Shown here: positions 46,896-57,892 of the stretch, one piece after another
Numbering within the stretch: the first letter of the stretch is position 1
Layout of the letters: each line of letters begins with the position of its first letter
NCBI GenBank assembly: GCA_005656395.1
Contig: SRSI01000030.1
Location: forward strand, 372,001-436,000
Length of the DNA stretch: 64,000 nucleotides
Reading direction: 5' to 3'
Origin: Strongyloides papillosus
Lineage: Eukaryota; Nematoda; Chromadorea; Rhabditida; Strongyloididae
Notes under the pieces: model-generated
The model's database searches: none
Told to the model about the DNA's origin: nothing
Seen by the model: the letters and a program-made list of their open reading frames with translations, nothing else
Program-made: the position numbers and the translations under genes

Positions 46896-49800
46896 ATGAC
46901 TATTACTAAAGAATTGGTTGTAAATGCTCTGACTGCCGCATTGGCATTAAAGTCAAATCCACAAGAGGCAGCTAATGTTCTATCAGCAGAGGACTATAAA
47001 GTTCTACAAGGTATTAGTAAGGCAAAAACTGTAAATGGTATAAAAAGGTCTATTCAAAATTACGTTACTAAACAGAAGGTATGTTTAAAGTTCTCGTTTC
47101 TTGTAAATATTTAATTCATTTATAGTGGGAGTTTATTGATAGTGTTGTTGGTAGTAGTAAGGGAAATAATAATGGTACCGGAAAGGAATCAAAGAAGGGT
47201 AAAGAGAGTTCTTCTGACTCATCAGATAATGAAGATGAAAAGAGTAAAGTTAAGAATGCACCTGCAAAGGCATTACCTAAGGCTTCTCCATCAAAGAACA
47301 GTAAAAAATCTTCTTCTGACTCTTCTGACAGTGAAGATGATAAACCTTCTGCAAAGACCCCGGTTAAAGCCACACCTGCTAAAACCCAAGTTAAAGCAAC
47401 TCCAGCTAAAGGAAAGGGAGATACGTCATCGGAATCTTCTGATAGTGAGGACGATGAACCAGCTAAGAAGGCTACAGTCAAACCTACACCCGCTAAAGCA
47501 ACTCAAGCTAAAACTAAAAAGGAAAGTTCATCGGATTCATCAGACAGTGAAGATGAGGAACCTGCAAAGAAGTCACTAGTCAAACCTACATCTGCTAAAA
47601 AAGTCTCAATTAAAGATACACCCGTCAAGAATGACAAGGACTCATCTTCAGACAGTAGCGACGATGATAAACCAGCTGGAAAAACACCAGTTAGGGCTAC
47701 TCCTGCTAAGATGCCAGTAAAGGCAACACCAGCTAGATTGAAAAAAGAGTCGTCTTCCGAATCTTCTGATAGTGAGGATGATAAACCTTCTGCGAAGACT
47801 CCAGTCAAGGCAACACCTGCTAAAACACCCGTAAAAGCTAATTCAGTTAAGAATAAAAAAGATTCGTCTTCGGATTCTTCTGATGACAATGAGGATGAGA
47901 AACCAGCAGCAAAGACTCCTGTTAAAGCTACACCTGCTAAAACTCCCGTAAAGGCTGCTTCAGTTAAGACAAAGAAAGATTCATCTTCCGAATCTTCTGA
48001 CAGTGAGGATGAGAAACCAGCAGCAAAGACTCCTGTTAAAGCTACACCTGCTAAAACTTCAGTAAAAGCTACCCCAGCTAATAAAAAAGACTCTTCATCT
48101 GATTCATCGGATACTACTGAGGACGAAACACCCGTAAAGGCTACACCTGCTAAAGCTTCGACTAAAGCTACTCCAGCCAAGCCTCCAGTTAAAGGTACTC
48201 CAGCTAACAATAAAAAAGAGTCATCTTCAGAGTCTTCTGATAGTAGTGATGATGAGAAGCCAGCAGCAAAGACTCCAGTCAAAGCTACGCCTGCTAAAAC
48301 TCCAGTAAAGGCCACTCCAGCTAAGAATAAGAAGGAATCTTCTTCAGAGTCTTCTGACAGCGAGGATGACAAACCTCCTGCAAAGACCCCAGTGAAAGCT
48401 ACACCTGCTAAAGCTCCAGTAAAATCTACTCCTGCTAATAAGAAGAAAGAATCATCTTCAGATTCTTCCGATGACAGTGATGACAATAAACCAGCTGCTA
48501 AAGCAACACCAGCTAAGGCTCCAGTTAAATCAACTCCAGCGAAGACACCATTGAATAAGAATAGTAAGAAATCTTCTTCAGAATCTTCTGATAGCAGTGA
48601 GGATGAGAAGCCAACAGCAAAGACTCCAGTAAAGGCTACACCTGCCAAAACTCCAGTCAAACCTGCTTCAGCTAAGAACAAGAAAGAGTCGTCATCAGAA
48701 TCTTCTGAAAGTAGTGGTGACGAGAAACCAGCGGCAAAGACTCCAGTTAAGGCTACACCTGCTAAGACTCCAGTAAAGGCTACTCCAGCTAAAAATAACA
48801 AAAAGGAATCGTCTTCAGAATCTGATAGCAGTGATGATGAAAAACCAGCAGCAAAGACTCCGGCCAAGGCTACTCCTGCTAAAACACCAGCAAAGGCAGC
48901 TACAGCTAGCAAGAAGGATTCATCATCAGAGTCTTCCGACAGTGAGGCAGACAAACCTCCTGCAAAAACTCCAGTTAAAGCAACACCTGCTAAAGCTCCA
49001 GTAAAGGCTACTCCAGCTAAAAGTAAAAAGGAATCATCTTCGGAATCTTCTGATGACAGTGGTGACGAAAAGCCAGCAGCAAAGACTCCAGCCAAAGCCA
49101 CACCTGCTAAGCCTCCAGTAAAAGCCACTCCAGCCAAAAGTAATAAAGAATCATCTTCGGAATCAGATAGCAGTGATGATGAAAAACCAGCTGCAAAAGC
49201 TTCTCAAATTAAGACTCCAGTCAAAGCTACACCAGCTAAAACTCCAGTCAAACCTACTTCAGCTAAGAACAAGAAAGAGTCGTCATCAGAATCTTCTGAA
49301 AGTAGTGGTGACGAGAAACCAGCGGCAAAAACTCCAGTCAAAGTCACACCTGCTAAGACTCCAGTAAAGGCTACTCCAGCTAAAAATAATAAAAAAGAAT
49401 CATCCTCGGAATCAGATAGCAGTGATGATGAAAAACCAGCTGCAAAAGCTTCTCAAACTAAGACTCCATCCAAGGGTACTACTGTTAAAACACCAGCAAA
49501 GACAACTCCAGCTAGCAAGAAGGATTCATCTTCAGAATCTTCTGATAGTGAAGATGATAAACCTCCTGCAAAAACTCCAGTTAAGGCCACACCTGCTAAA
49601 ACACCAGCAAAAGCTGTTCAAGCTAGTAAGAAAGATTCATCTTCAGAATCTTCCGATGACAGTGAGGATGAGAAACCAGCTGCAAAGACTCCAGTCAAAG
49701 CAACACCTGCTAAAACTCCAGTAAAAGCCACTCCAGCTAAGAATAATAAGAAATCGTCATCAGAATCTTCTGACAGTGAGGATGACAAACCTCCTGCAAA

Positions 49801-50866
49801 GACTCCAGTCAAAGCCACACCTGCTAAAGCTTCGGTAAAAATTACTCCTGCTAATAAGAAGAAAGAGTCATCTTCAGATTCTTCTGATGACAGTGATGAT
49901 AATAAACCAGCTGCCAAAGCAACACCAGCTAAGGCTCCAGTTAAATCAACTCCAGCGAAGATACCATTGAATAAGAATAGTAAGAAATCTTCTTCAGAAT
50001 CTTCTGATAGCAGTGAGGATGAGAAGCCAACAGCAAAGACTCCAGTCAAAGCTACACCAGCTAAAACTCCAGTTTCCAAGACTCCTGCTAAGAAAAAAGA
50101 AAGTTCATCAGAGTCATCCGACAGTGATGCTGAACCACCAGCAAAGAAGGCGGCAATAGTTAAAGTCAGTTCACCTGTAAAAACAGTTCCAAAAAAGAAT
50201 AAGAAAGATTCATCGTCAGATTCTTCTGATAGCTGTGATGATGAGGAACCAGTCAAGAAAGTTGCCAATGGTTCAAAATTACCAATGAAAACCAATGGAG
50301 GTTCTCCAGTGAAGGCAGTTAAATCTTCTAACAAAAACAACAATGCCTCCGAATCATCAGCTGACTCTGAAGACGAACCAAAAAAACCAGTTGCTGTTAA
50401 TGCCGATAAAAAAGGAGCTAAAAGAAAGCACAATGACGAGTCAGATTCCGTTCAACAGAAGAAGGCCAAGAAATCAAAAGAAGGCGATGAGGAATCTGAA
50501 ACTTATTCATCAGATAGTCAAAAAGCGGAAGATAAGGGAATGACAAATGGTTTTGTCAATGGTGGACTACATACACCAAAACTTAATGGACAACTTAAAT
50601 CAGCTCCAAACACCAACTCAAATAAACGTCAACAAAATGAGCCATACAGGAGAGTAAAGACAACAGTAGATGAACTCCCAGAAAAATTCAGGGATAACTC
50701 TTTCAAAGCAACCAACGATCCATGGGGTGCTAAAGCTTACAAAGATTTAGCTAAAACACAAGGAAAAAGTTTCAGACACGAGAAAACCAAAAAGAAGAGA
50801 GGAAGTTATGGTGGAGGTAAAATTTCAATGGGAGTTAATTCAATCAAATTTGAGGATAGTGATTGA
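46896..50866 (+). CDS. NOLC1: Nopp140 / NOLC1 nucleolar phosphoprotein, expanded
   Basis: Exon 1 (46896-47078) and exon 2 (47126-50866) join across a 47-base intron into 1,307 residues. Exon 1 encodes a LisH-like helical N-terminus (VVNALTAALALK...). A long array follows in which basic TPAKTPVKATPAK-type runs alternate with acidic SSSESSDSEDDE patches, ideal casein kinase 2 targets. The final ~75 residues are the SRP40/Nopp140 C-terminal domain (EPYRRVKTTVDELP, GKSFRHEKTKKKRGSYGGG, VNSIKF). Nopp140 chaperones box C/D and H/ACA snoRNPs between Cajal bodies and nucleolus. Human NOLC1 is ~700 residues with ten acidic/basic units; this one has about twice as many. NHP2, an H/ACA core protein, is next downstream. 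I checked the frame from 47126 to 47711 by eye and it has no stop. Confidence 0.95.
47340..50100 (+). repeat. Coding tandem array of ~117-base units
   Basis: About two dozen imperfect units, each encoding a basic TPVKATPAK run plus an acidic Ser/Asp/Glu run, tile this stretch of exon 2. Higher-order repeats are visible: 48360-48660 closely matches 49776-50076 (offset ~1,416 bases; both carry PLNKNSKK), and ~48670-48730 matches ~49262-49320 (offset ~590). Such offsets are near whole multiples of the unit and point to unequal exchange. Confidence 0.85.
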
Positions 50867-51069
50867 GTATAGAAGTATGTTCTTAGAAGCTTTTTATTTT
50901 TAAATTGGTTTTTATATTGTTTTGTTTTACCTTCTGTTGATTTATTGCTCTTGTTTCATATTGTAGTATTTTTTTATAATTATTTTCGTTGTTACTTTTA
51001 AATGATGTTTTTTTTAAATAATGGATAACCATTGAATACTTTAAATGTTTTCTTTTTAATAATTCCTAT

Positions 51070-51081
51070 ATTATTATTTAG
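51070..51081 (+). other. Putative trans-splice acceptor before NHP2
   Basis: The sequence TTATTATTTAG ends 23 bases before the NHP2 ATG and ~215 bases after the Nopp140 stop. It fits a 3' splice site for spliced-leader addition to a downstream operon cistron; no leader sequence can be seen in the genome. Confidence 0.4.
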
Positions 51082-51104
51082 TGATAGAAGATTCTTTAGA
51101 AGTA

Positions 51105-51590
51105 ATGGGTATGAAAATGGAAGCTGACGAGAGTATGGATACTTCCGTATTGAATGAATCTCAAAGAGCAACAGAACCAGTTACCGAAAAAGGAGAGTAC
51201 GAAGAGCTCTGTGAGAATGTCAATGTAATTGCCAAGCCTCTTGCAAGTAGGAAAGTAGCTAAAAAAGTTTACAAACTTATCAAGAAGTCATCTAAAGAAA
51301 AGAAATGTTTGGAGAAGGGACTTAATGATGTCCAACGGGCCATGAAAAAAGGAGAGAAGGGAATCGTTGTCCTAGCTGGTGATGTTTCACCTATTGATGT
51401 CTACTCACACTTCCCAACATACTGCGAGGAACTCGGTCTCCCATACGTCTTTACTCCAGCACGCTCTCATCTTGGTCTTGCTGCTGGTGTCGCCAGATCT
51501 GTCATTGTTGTTTTAATTAAGCCCAATGAAAAATATCAAGAAGCTTATGATGAATTAGAAGAGACAATCAGGCGTTTGGTTGTAGAATAG
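51105..51590 (+). CDS. NHP2: NHP2, H/ACA snoRNP core subunit
   Basis: 161 codons from the first ATG in frame. After an acidic lead (~1-40) comes the L7Ae/L30e RNA-binding fold: PLASRKVAKKVYKLIKKSS, RAMKKGEKGIVVLAGDVSP, the loop CEELGLPYVF, then SHLGLAAGVARS and a C-terminal helix. NHP2 joins dyskerin, NOP10 and GAR1 on H/ACA RNAs, guiding pseudouridylation of rRNA. The frame extends 24 bases upstream of this ATG to a GTG, but an acceptor-like TTTAG sits there, so the ATG at 51105 is preferred. It follows Nopp140 by ~240 bases on the same strand. Confidence 0.95.
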   Translation: MGMKMEADESMDTSVLNESQRATEPVTEKGEYEELCENVNVIAKPLASRKVAKKVYKLIKKSSKEKKCLEKGLNDVQRAMKKGEKGIVVLAGDVSPIDVYSHFPTYCEELGLPYVFTPARSHLGLAAGVARSVIVVLIKPNEKYQEAYDELEETIRRLVVE

Positions 51591-51934
51591 GGAAAATTAT
51601 TCTTCTTCAACGTCAATTTTCTTACCCACCTTGTAATTATCGCTTTTTTTATCATTGTTTTGTTTTTTGTTTTATATTTTGTTGAAATTTACATACAAAT
51701 GAAGAAAGTTTACATTTTTTCGTCCCTTTTTGTGCAAATATTCGTATCGTGGTTGATAATTTCAACAATTTTGACATTCATGCACTATCACTAAGTAAAC
51801 ACTATTCAAAAGTCAAGTATTATATTCCAACAAGAACAAACTTTTCTCCTGAGACTTTTTTAAATTAAATTTCAAATTAAAAATATTTTTCGTTAATTAA
51901 AAATTTGTATTTTTAATCTACTTAATTCACTAAA
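51591..51934. other. NHP2-PUDP spacer
   Basis: 344 bases, starting with T-rich 3' UTR and ending in AT-rich 5' flank. No gene is seen. The spacing is a little longer than typical within worm operons. Confidence 0.45.
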
Positions 51935-52642
51935 ATGTTGTATAGACCAAGAATTACTCATGTTATTTTTGACTTAGATGGTACATTACTAGATTCAGAG
52001 GAGATTTACACTAAAGCTAATAAGGAGACATTAGAAAAATTTGGTGTAGATGGAAATTTATTTACTGTCTCCGTTAAATTTGGTATGGCTGGTAAAAAGC
52101 AACAGGAGGCTATTAAATTTTTACTCCAAAAATTGCAGTTAAGTGATAAGATAACAATTGAAGATTATAAAAAATGCTATGATGAATCCTTGGAGGAATT
52201 ACTTCCAACAGCAAAGTTATTACCCGGTGCCGTAGAGATAGTAGAGTATTTTAAAAAGAATAACATTCCCTTAGCTATCTCTACAGGCTCCAATGAGTGT
52301 GAATTTAAATTAAAAACCAAAAATCACCAAGAACTGATAAATAATTTCGAAACTATTGTTTTATGTGGTAGTGATCCTGAGGTTAGGTTTGGTAAACCAC
52401 ATCCTGATGCTTTTATTGTTACAATGAATAGGTTCTCGACAATTCCTGAATCACCAATGAATTGCTTGGTTTTTGAGGATGCTCCAAATGGTGTTTATGC
52501 TGGTGTCTCTGCTAGATGTCAAGTTATTATGATTCCTCAGTACGAAGATAGTCAAATTGAAGATGCCAAGAAGAAGGCTACTAAGGTTTTGGGAAGTTTA
52601 TCTGAATTTGACCCAACAGAATTTATGCTACCACCTAAGTAA
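51935..52642 (+). CDS. PUDP: Pseudouridine-5'-phosphatase-like HAD hydrolase (PUDP/HDHD1)
   Basis: A single exon of 235 codons. The HAD signature is complete: motif I FDLDGTLLDSEE (nucleophile D13, acid D15), motif II in AISTGSNE, motif III GKPHPDAF, motif IV VFEDAPNG, with an alpha-helical cap (~20-85). The sequence pattern FGMAGKKQQEA and the GSDPEVRFGKPHPD stretch match PUDP, which removes phosphate from pseudouridine-5'-phosphate during RNA turnover. Related 2-deoxyglucose-6-phosphate phosphatases share the fold, so the substrate is inferred from homology. No targeting signal; cytosolic. It is interesting that it follows NHP2, part of the pseudouridylation machinery, but whether they are co-transcribed is unknown. 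Confidence 0.9.
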   Translation: MLYRPRITHVIFDLDGTLLDSEEIYTKANKETLEKFGVDGNLFTVSVKFGMAGKKQQEAIKFLLQKLQLSDKITIEDYKKCYDESLEELLPTAKLLPGAVEIVEYFKKNNIPLAISTGSNECEFKLKTKNHQELINNFETIVLCGSDPEVRFGKPHPDAFIVTMNRFSTIPESPMNCLVFEDAPNGVYAGVSARCQVIMIPQYEDSQIEDAKKKATKVLGSLSEFDPTEFMLPPK

Positions 52643-53241
52643 TGATGAATGTTTTTTTTAAATTAATTTTTGTTCTTTAATTTTAAGCTTGAAACTATAA
52701 AAATTTTGTTGTTGTTATAAAATGTTTATATTGTTATATCTGCCTTTCTTAAGCATGAGAATTTAATTTTAGTTGTAATATATAATATATACATAAAAAT
52801 TTTAAGACTATGTTTTTGTTTTAAGTAATTAACTCCTACATAAGCATCATACTTTTCTATTCTTAAAAATTATGTTTATCATTTAAAGAACACCACTGTT
52901 CATGATAAGTAGAAAAATAACTTGAGTATGTCAATTCACTACTCTTTAAACTATATTACACCATGATCAAGACTAGAAAAAGATAACAAAATACAAATTT
53001 CAAGAATATGACATTTCCAATACAAATGATTGGTGAAAATGTAATATCAGTAAAACTTGAAATAAATTCTCTCGATTAGATTATTGGTGAAATGAAACTG
53101 GACAAGTAAATGAAACGCCCCGTATTAACCTATGATCCTTCACTCCACACTTACTCTAATGTCATTCTACGTTCTCCAATTCAATTATTATAATTACCAT
53201 TCTTAATTAATTCCTATTTATATAATTAATTTTTTGCAGAT
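52643..53241. other. PUDP-BCKDHA spacer
   Basis: About 600 bases of AT-rich sequence with no gene apparent. The right edge contains the TTTTTTGCAG acceptor for BCKDHA. Confidence 0.5.
53229..53239 (+). other. Trans-splice acceptor of BCKDHA
   Basis: TTTTTTGCAG lies only two bases before the ATG at 53242. A U-rich tract plus CAG immediately before a start codon is the typical picture for spliced-leader addition in nematodes; a conventional 5' UTR intron is the alternative. Confidence 0.55.
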
Positions 53242-54522
53242 ATGGTTTTAGCGTTAAGAAAATTGCAATTCTTGCCAAATGTCATTAGAAGGGCCTCCTC
53301 TTCAGATGCTTTTAAGTTAGCGGAATTTTCTGAAAAATTTCTAGGATACCGTAAGGCTGAATTCACAGAAAAAATGGCATTCCTTGATTCAACAAAGGAT
53401 AAAGCCATACCAATATATCGTGTAACTAACTCTGAGGGACAATTCACTGATCCATCACAGGATCCAAAATTTTCAAAAGACGAAGCTTTAAAAATGTATA
53501 AATCAATGACACTACTAAATACCATGGATAAAATTTTGTATGATTCACAAAGACAGGGACGTATCTCATTTTACATGACCAGTTTTGGTGAGGAAGCAAA
53601 CCACGTTGGGTCAGCTGCAGCTCTCCAGCCAGAGGATCTTGTTTATGGACAATACCGTGAAACTGGTGTCCTTATTTATAGAGGATTCTCTGTTCAACAA
53701 TGTATGCACCAATGTTATGGTAATGAAAAGGATATTGGTAAAGGAAAACAGATGCCTGTACATTATGGATCCAAGGATATTAATTTTGTTACAATTTCCA
53801 GTCCATTGACAACACAACTTCCTCAAGCTGTTGGTAGTGCTTATGCTTTCAAGAGGGAGAATGCTAATAAGGTTGTTTGTGTGTATTTCGGTGATGGAGC
53901 TGCTTCAGAGGGTGATGCACATGCTGCTTTTAATTTTGCTGCAACTCTCAAATGCCCAATTATCTTCTTTTGCCGTAATAATGGTTATGCTATTTCTACT
54001 CCAACTGATGAACAGTATGCTGGTGATGGTATTGCCGGTAAAGGTCCAGGATATGGGTTGCATACTATTCGTGTTGATGGAAACGATTTATTCGCTGTTT
54101 ATAATGCTACAAAGGAAGCTAGAAAGTTAGCATTGGAAAACAAACCGGTCCTTATTGAAGCAATGACATACAGAATTGGTCACCACTCAACCTCTGATGA
54201 TTCAACTGCATACAGAACACAAGAAGAAATTAATACCTGGATGGAGAAAGACAATACAATCAAAAGATTCTACCAATATCTTATCTCAAACAACTATTGG
54301 AGCGAGGATGAAGATAAGCAATGGATGAAGGATGCTCGTAAAGAGGTGTTAACTGCTTTCAACAATGCTGAAAAAGTTAAAAAGGCTCACCCCAACGATA
54401 TGTTTAATGATGTTTACAAAGATCTACCGGAACACATTAGAAAACAAATGGATGAGATGAATGATCATTTGAAAGAATATGGAGAACATTATCCATTGAA
54501 TCAACATTCACCTGCCAAATAA
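53242..54522 (+). CDS. BCKDHA: Branched-chain 2-oxoacid dehydrogenase E1 alpha
   Basis: A single exon of 426 codons with a short mitochondrial leader ([15 protein letters not shown]). The thiamine pyrophosphate motif runs from GDG (217-219) to NN (246-247). The [11 protein letters not shown] segment (~310-320) contains the serine that branched-chain kinase phosphorylates to switch the enzyme off. The substrate-region [19 protein letters not shown] is intact. With E1 beta, E2 and E3 the enzyme decarboxylates the keto acids of Leu, Ile and Val in the mitochondrial matrix. In animals this feeds both energy metabolism and branched-chain fatty acid synthesis. Length (426) matches the human precursor (~445). 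No introns are present. Confidence 0.97.
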   Translation: MVLALRKLQFLPNVIRRASSSDAFKLAEFSEKFLGYRKAEFTEKMAFLDSTKDKAIPIYRVTNSEGQFTDPSQDPKFSKDEALKMYKSMTLLNTMDKILYDSQRQGRISFYMTSFGEEANHVGSAAALQPEDLVYGQYRETGVLIYRGFSVQQCMHQCYGNEKDIGKGKQMPVHYGSKDINFVTISSPLTTQLPQAVGSAYAFKRENANKVVCVYFGDGAASEGDAHAAFNFAATLKCPIIFFCRNNGYAISTPTDEQYAGDGIAGKGPGYGLHTIRVDGNDLFAVYNATKEARKLALENKPVLIEAMTYRIGHHSTSDDSTAYRTQEEINTWMEKDNTIKRFYQYLISNNYWSEDEDKQWMKDARKEVLTAFNNAEKVKKAHPNDMFNDVYKDLPEHIRKQMDEMNDHLKEYGEHYPLNQHSPAK

Positions 54523-54596
54523 GTTAAAAAGCATTTTTATGTATTTTTAATTAAATAAAATTATATTAGAATCATTTTGTTATCTTTTTTTCTTAG

Positions 54597-54756
54597 ATTA
54601 CAGAAACTTTTGTTAGGATTCAGGAAATTTTTGGTAAGAGAAATTCAACATTATCCCTTCAATTGGATTTTTTATTGTATAATATCGTTTGGCGTAGTTT
54701 TATTAACCATATTTGGGTTGTTCTTCCATAAATATTATAAGAATACATATATTTAG
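54597..54756 (+). other. Orphan coding-like segment with a membrane helix
   Basis: After a TTTTTTTCTTAG acceptor at 54586-54596, 74 bases past the BCKDHA stop, a plus-strand frame of ~53 codons runs to the TAG at 54754-54756. Its peptide is far less biased than the surroundings: a basic lead (KLLLGFRKFLVREIQ), HYPFNW, and a clean hydrophobic helix (FYCIISFGVVLLTIFGLFF) followed by HKYYKNTYI. There is no ATG, so it may be the last exon of a gene with a tiny first exon, an alternative end of a transcript, or a relic. It resembles small inner-membrane subunits in layout only. Confidence 0.35.
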
Positions 54757-54909
54757 AATAAAGTGTTAAAAACAATACAACTTCTACTAAATTTTATCAT
54801 CAATTGTAGTTGTACAAAAAAATTTATTAATCCAAATAGGTTAGAATATACTACAATAATTAATACAAATATAATACATCAAATTATAAATACAATTAAA
54901 AAAAATTAT

Positions 54910-57892
54910 TTAATTCTTGCTGTGTTTCTTGATATAACACGTAATCGGAGCTTCACCATCTGGTTCCATATTGGTGGATGGATCAATGAAGGTCATCTGG
55001 TATCTATTATTCATATGGAGAAGGAGATTAATAAAAGTTAAGTAGTGGAGTTGACTATCCTTAGATTGAGGTATAATCTGGCAGACGCAATAGTAGAGAG
55101 ATCTTAGTGTATGATGACCGTTGATGATGATCTCATCTGGGAGAGGATGCTTAACACGTGTCTTCATGGTTGATGTGAAGGAGAGGCGCAACTTTTCAAG
55201 AGCATCCTTAAATTCCAAGCACTTCCCGAACTGCTCACGGAGTTTTTCACGGTCTATATCCTTGTAGTCACCCGTTTTAGCCCTATTCATGATGTAATTG
55301 AAAGACTCGCAATTGTCATCATCAAGTTGACTATTTGATAAGACATCAAATATGGCACACTTTATTAATGGAGCATTTATGTATGTGACGTTGGTTGTGC
55401 TCTTGATCTTTCCAGCATTATCGGAGTACTTCATCGCCATGTACCCGAAGGAGTGAGCATTTTCATCAGTGACAACCTTATCATACCCTTTAGGAATGTT
55501 GTCCTTAACGTGTATGGGGCGTAATTCCTCCTCATCGTAGATTTGACCAAATGGTCCAAGGCAGTCGGAAGAGTTGTTGTGGAGAAGATTCATGCCATTC
55601 TTAAACAACTCATGGGATGGTTTTGGAGTAGCAGAAGAAATCCCCTTATTGTTGCTGCTTCCATTAAGTAACTCCTCGTTGCAGATAAAGATTTCATCGT
55701 CCGACTCCTCGATTAATGTGTTTTCGTCGTCCGTTGCTACAGGAGTGTCGTCATCAACTTCCATTGAAGGTGTAGCAAAATCTCTATTGGACCCTTCGTT
55801 ATCACTGGGCTGATCTTCGTCATCCTCGGTATTTGTGTCTCCCTGTTCATCGACGGCGGAAAGGTATGAATCATTGTGACTTGATTCTTCCTCAACATCA
55901 GATGTAGGTACTCTTTCAGGCTCCGAGCAAACTTCGTCATCGATACCTCCATCAAAGACATCACCACAGAACTCCTCTTTTATTTGAGGTAATGGAGTTT
56001 CACCGAGTTTCTTTGAGTGAGATCTCAAGATCCTCGATGATTTTGGTGTTATTTGAGATAGTCTTGTAGAACTGCTGCGTTTTTTGGATTTTGGTGTTCC
56101 TTTATTGGAAAGAGAAGATTTGACACGTGGAGTCTTTTTGGTATCAGGATTTTTATACTTCCAGAATGATTGGTCAACACCACGAGGCAATTGAGAGAAG
56201 TTCATGACATCAGTCTTGCGTGGTCGCTCTTCTTCAAGGAGAGAGTTATCAATGAAAGACATCCTGCTAGTTCGATCAGGATTGAATACCAAATCATCAA
56301 ATGAATTATTAAGATTAGTACCAGAGGTTCCAGATTCGTTGAGTACGTCATTAGCCATTGACAACTCGTTGATTTGTTGAGACATGTCAAGAGATTTAGC
56401 TGCTTCCAATAGATTTGATGATCTTCTTATATTCTTCACTTGAGGAGGCTCTTCTGGAATAAATTCTCGTCCAAAGAAAAATCTAATCTCTCCTGATTCA
56501 TCAGTCATCTTTCTAAATTTCCCACCCTTCATTTCATCAAATCTAGTTAAGTCCGGAAGAAATTCCATGTTGATTGTTTCATAACCGTGGTAGGGATTAT
56601 ATACTTTGTCGAGATTCTCCTTTTTTGTAATGTCGAATTCCTCGTCCGACCAGACAAGTTCACGAAGAGATTTTTTTGGTATAACTTTTTTCAACTTCTC
56701 CATAATCTCTTTAAAATCTCCTTCTCCTTTCGTTAACTTGTTTAGTTCTTCAAGAAAGTCCTCTTCAATACCATATATTTTGAGAGCGTCCTCTTTAGAG
56801 AGACCATTTATATACATACAGTCTGAATAGATACGTCTAGCAGAGTCCTTTGGGATTTCTGGAACAAAAGGTTTATAATTTTCATAAATAAATCCTGACG
56901 GCTCATCGAAATTGTAGGGTGGCTCAGGGAAGCAGCTATGCACACGGTACAACTCCTTGGTCGGCTCCTCCTTTAAGCATTCATTGACCACCTTATGAAA
57001 GTCTCTTATGAACCAGGAAGGTTGACCTAATTCATGTTGTTTGAGGTCAAAGTTGCATTTTCCGTTTATCTTCATCACTCTTCCACGGATGTCGCGTCTG
57101 CAATTGAGAGATATAAGTCCACACACATTTCCTTCCTCATAGTTAGATGTGGCTTCTTGAAAGAATGGGTCGTCGAAATACACTTTTGGAATTTTAACTT
57201 TTTCAAGTTTCTTCTGCTTTCTCTTCGTTATCTTTACTGTGGTAGTGACCTCCTTTATTTTGTGAAGTTTCTCGTCAATGACGAGTTGGTGGAGGTTGAA
57301 GACTTCATTGAATGGATCAGTGTTTCCATCACTAAGAGCCCGCAATATCTGCTTTGGGACGTTAAAGTCATCCTGTCTCGAGCATTCATCCTTCTCATAC
57401 TCAAATTGCTCTTTCAGCTCATCCATCTTCGCAGTCCACTTAATTTTTTTACGCTCCAATTCACGTTCCTTTTTTCTTTGTTTTGCGGCTCTCACATCTT
57501 CTTCATTTTCCTCCGAACTCTTTTTCTTCTGGTCGTAGCAAACGAATTCACGAAATTCATTTACATCCACATCCAACCTCTCAACAGCCAAATAATTCAT
57601 CTTCATTCCAGACATCAAGAGGCGGATGGCCTGTTCAAGGTTGGATGTCCTTAGGCCGAGATTAATGACCCATTCAATGAAAAGATGGGGATCCATCGTG
57701 ATTTTCTTCTTGGCCATATCCAAAGCGAGCTTTTCAAGATCTAAGACTAATTCAGAGATTTCCCCTCCTAAAAAAAGATAACATGTTACAAAAAGTATTA
57801 CATAACTACAACTTACTTGAATCGGGATTTGCGATGCATTTTTCAAACCTCTTCCTCCAATGGAAGTCTTCTCCATCTACTTCCATATCCAT
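54910..57892 (-). CDS. Condensin kleisin, barren/CAP-H (NCAPH, DPY-26-like)
   Basis: Exons 57817-57892 and 54910-57767 join across a 49-base intron (GTAAGT...TTTTTTAG) into 977 residues. The N-terminal kleisin helix is seen at ~69-101 (LEQAIRLLMSGMKMNYLAVE), matching the SMC2-binding part of CAP-H. Next come a Lys/Glu coiled region, the family-typical DDPFFQEATSNYEEG (~224-239; human CAP-H has DPMFQKTAASFDE), a W-containing block (DQSFWKYKNPDTKK), a Ser/Lys and acidic disordered stretch, and a C-terminal winged-helix-like end (~905-960). Condensin I compacts mitotic chromosomes; the nematode relative DPY-26 also acts in dosage compensation. Human CAP-H is 741 residues, so this one is long, like DPY-26. 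The match is distant but occurs in order at three places. It converges on BCKDHA. Confidence 0.7.

Noticed and set aside
47503..49137. Antisense open frame of 544 codons opposite Nopp140
   Set aside because: It is produced by the repeat: the Ser/Lys/Thr/Pro/Asp codons of the sense array give stop-free Leu/Ala/Gly/Ser/Glu codons on the other strand. The sense frame has a recognised family domain, and the antisense peptide is a mere mirror of the unit.
49618..50433. Second antisense open frame of 271 codons
   Set aside because: Same cause as above; it ends where the repeat ends.
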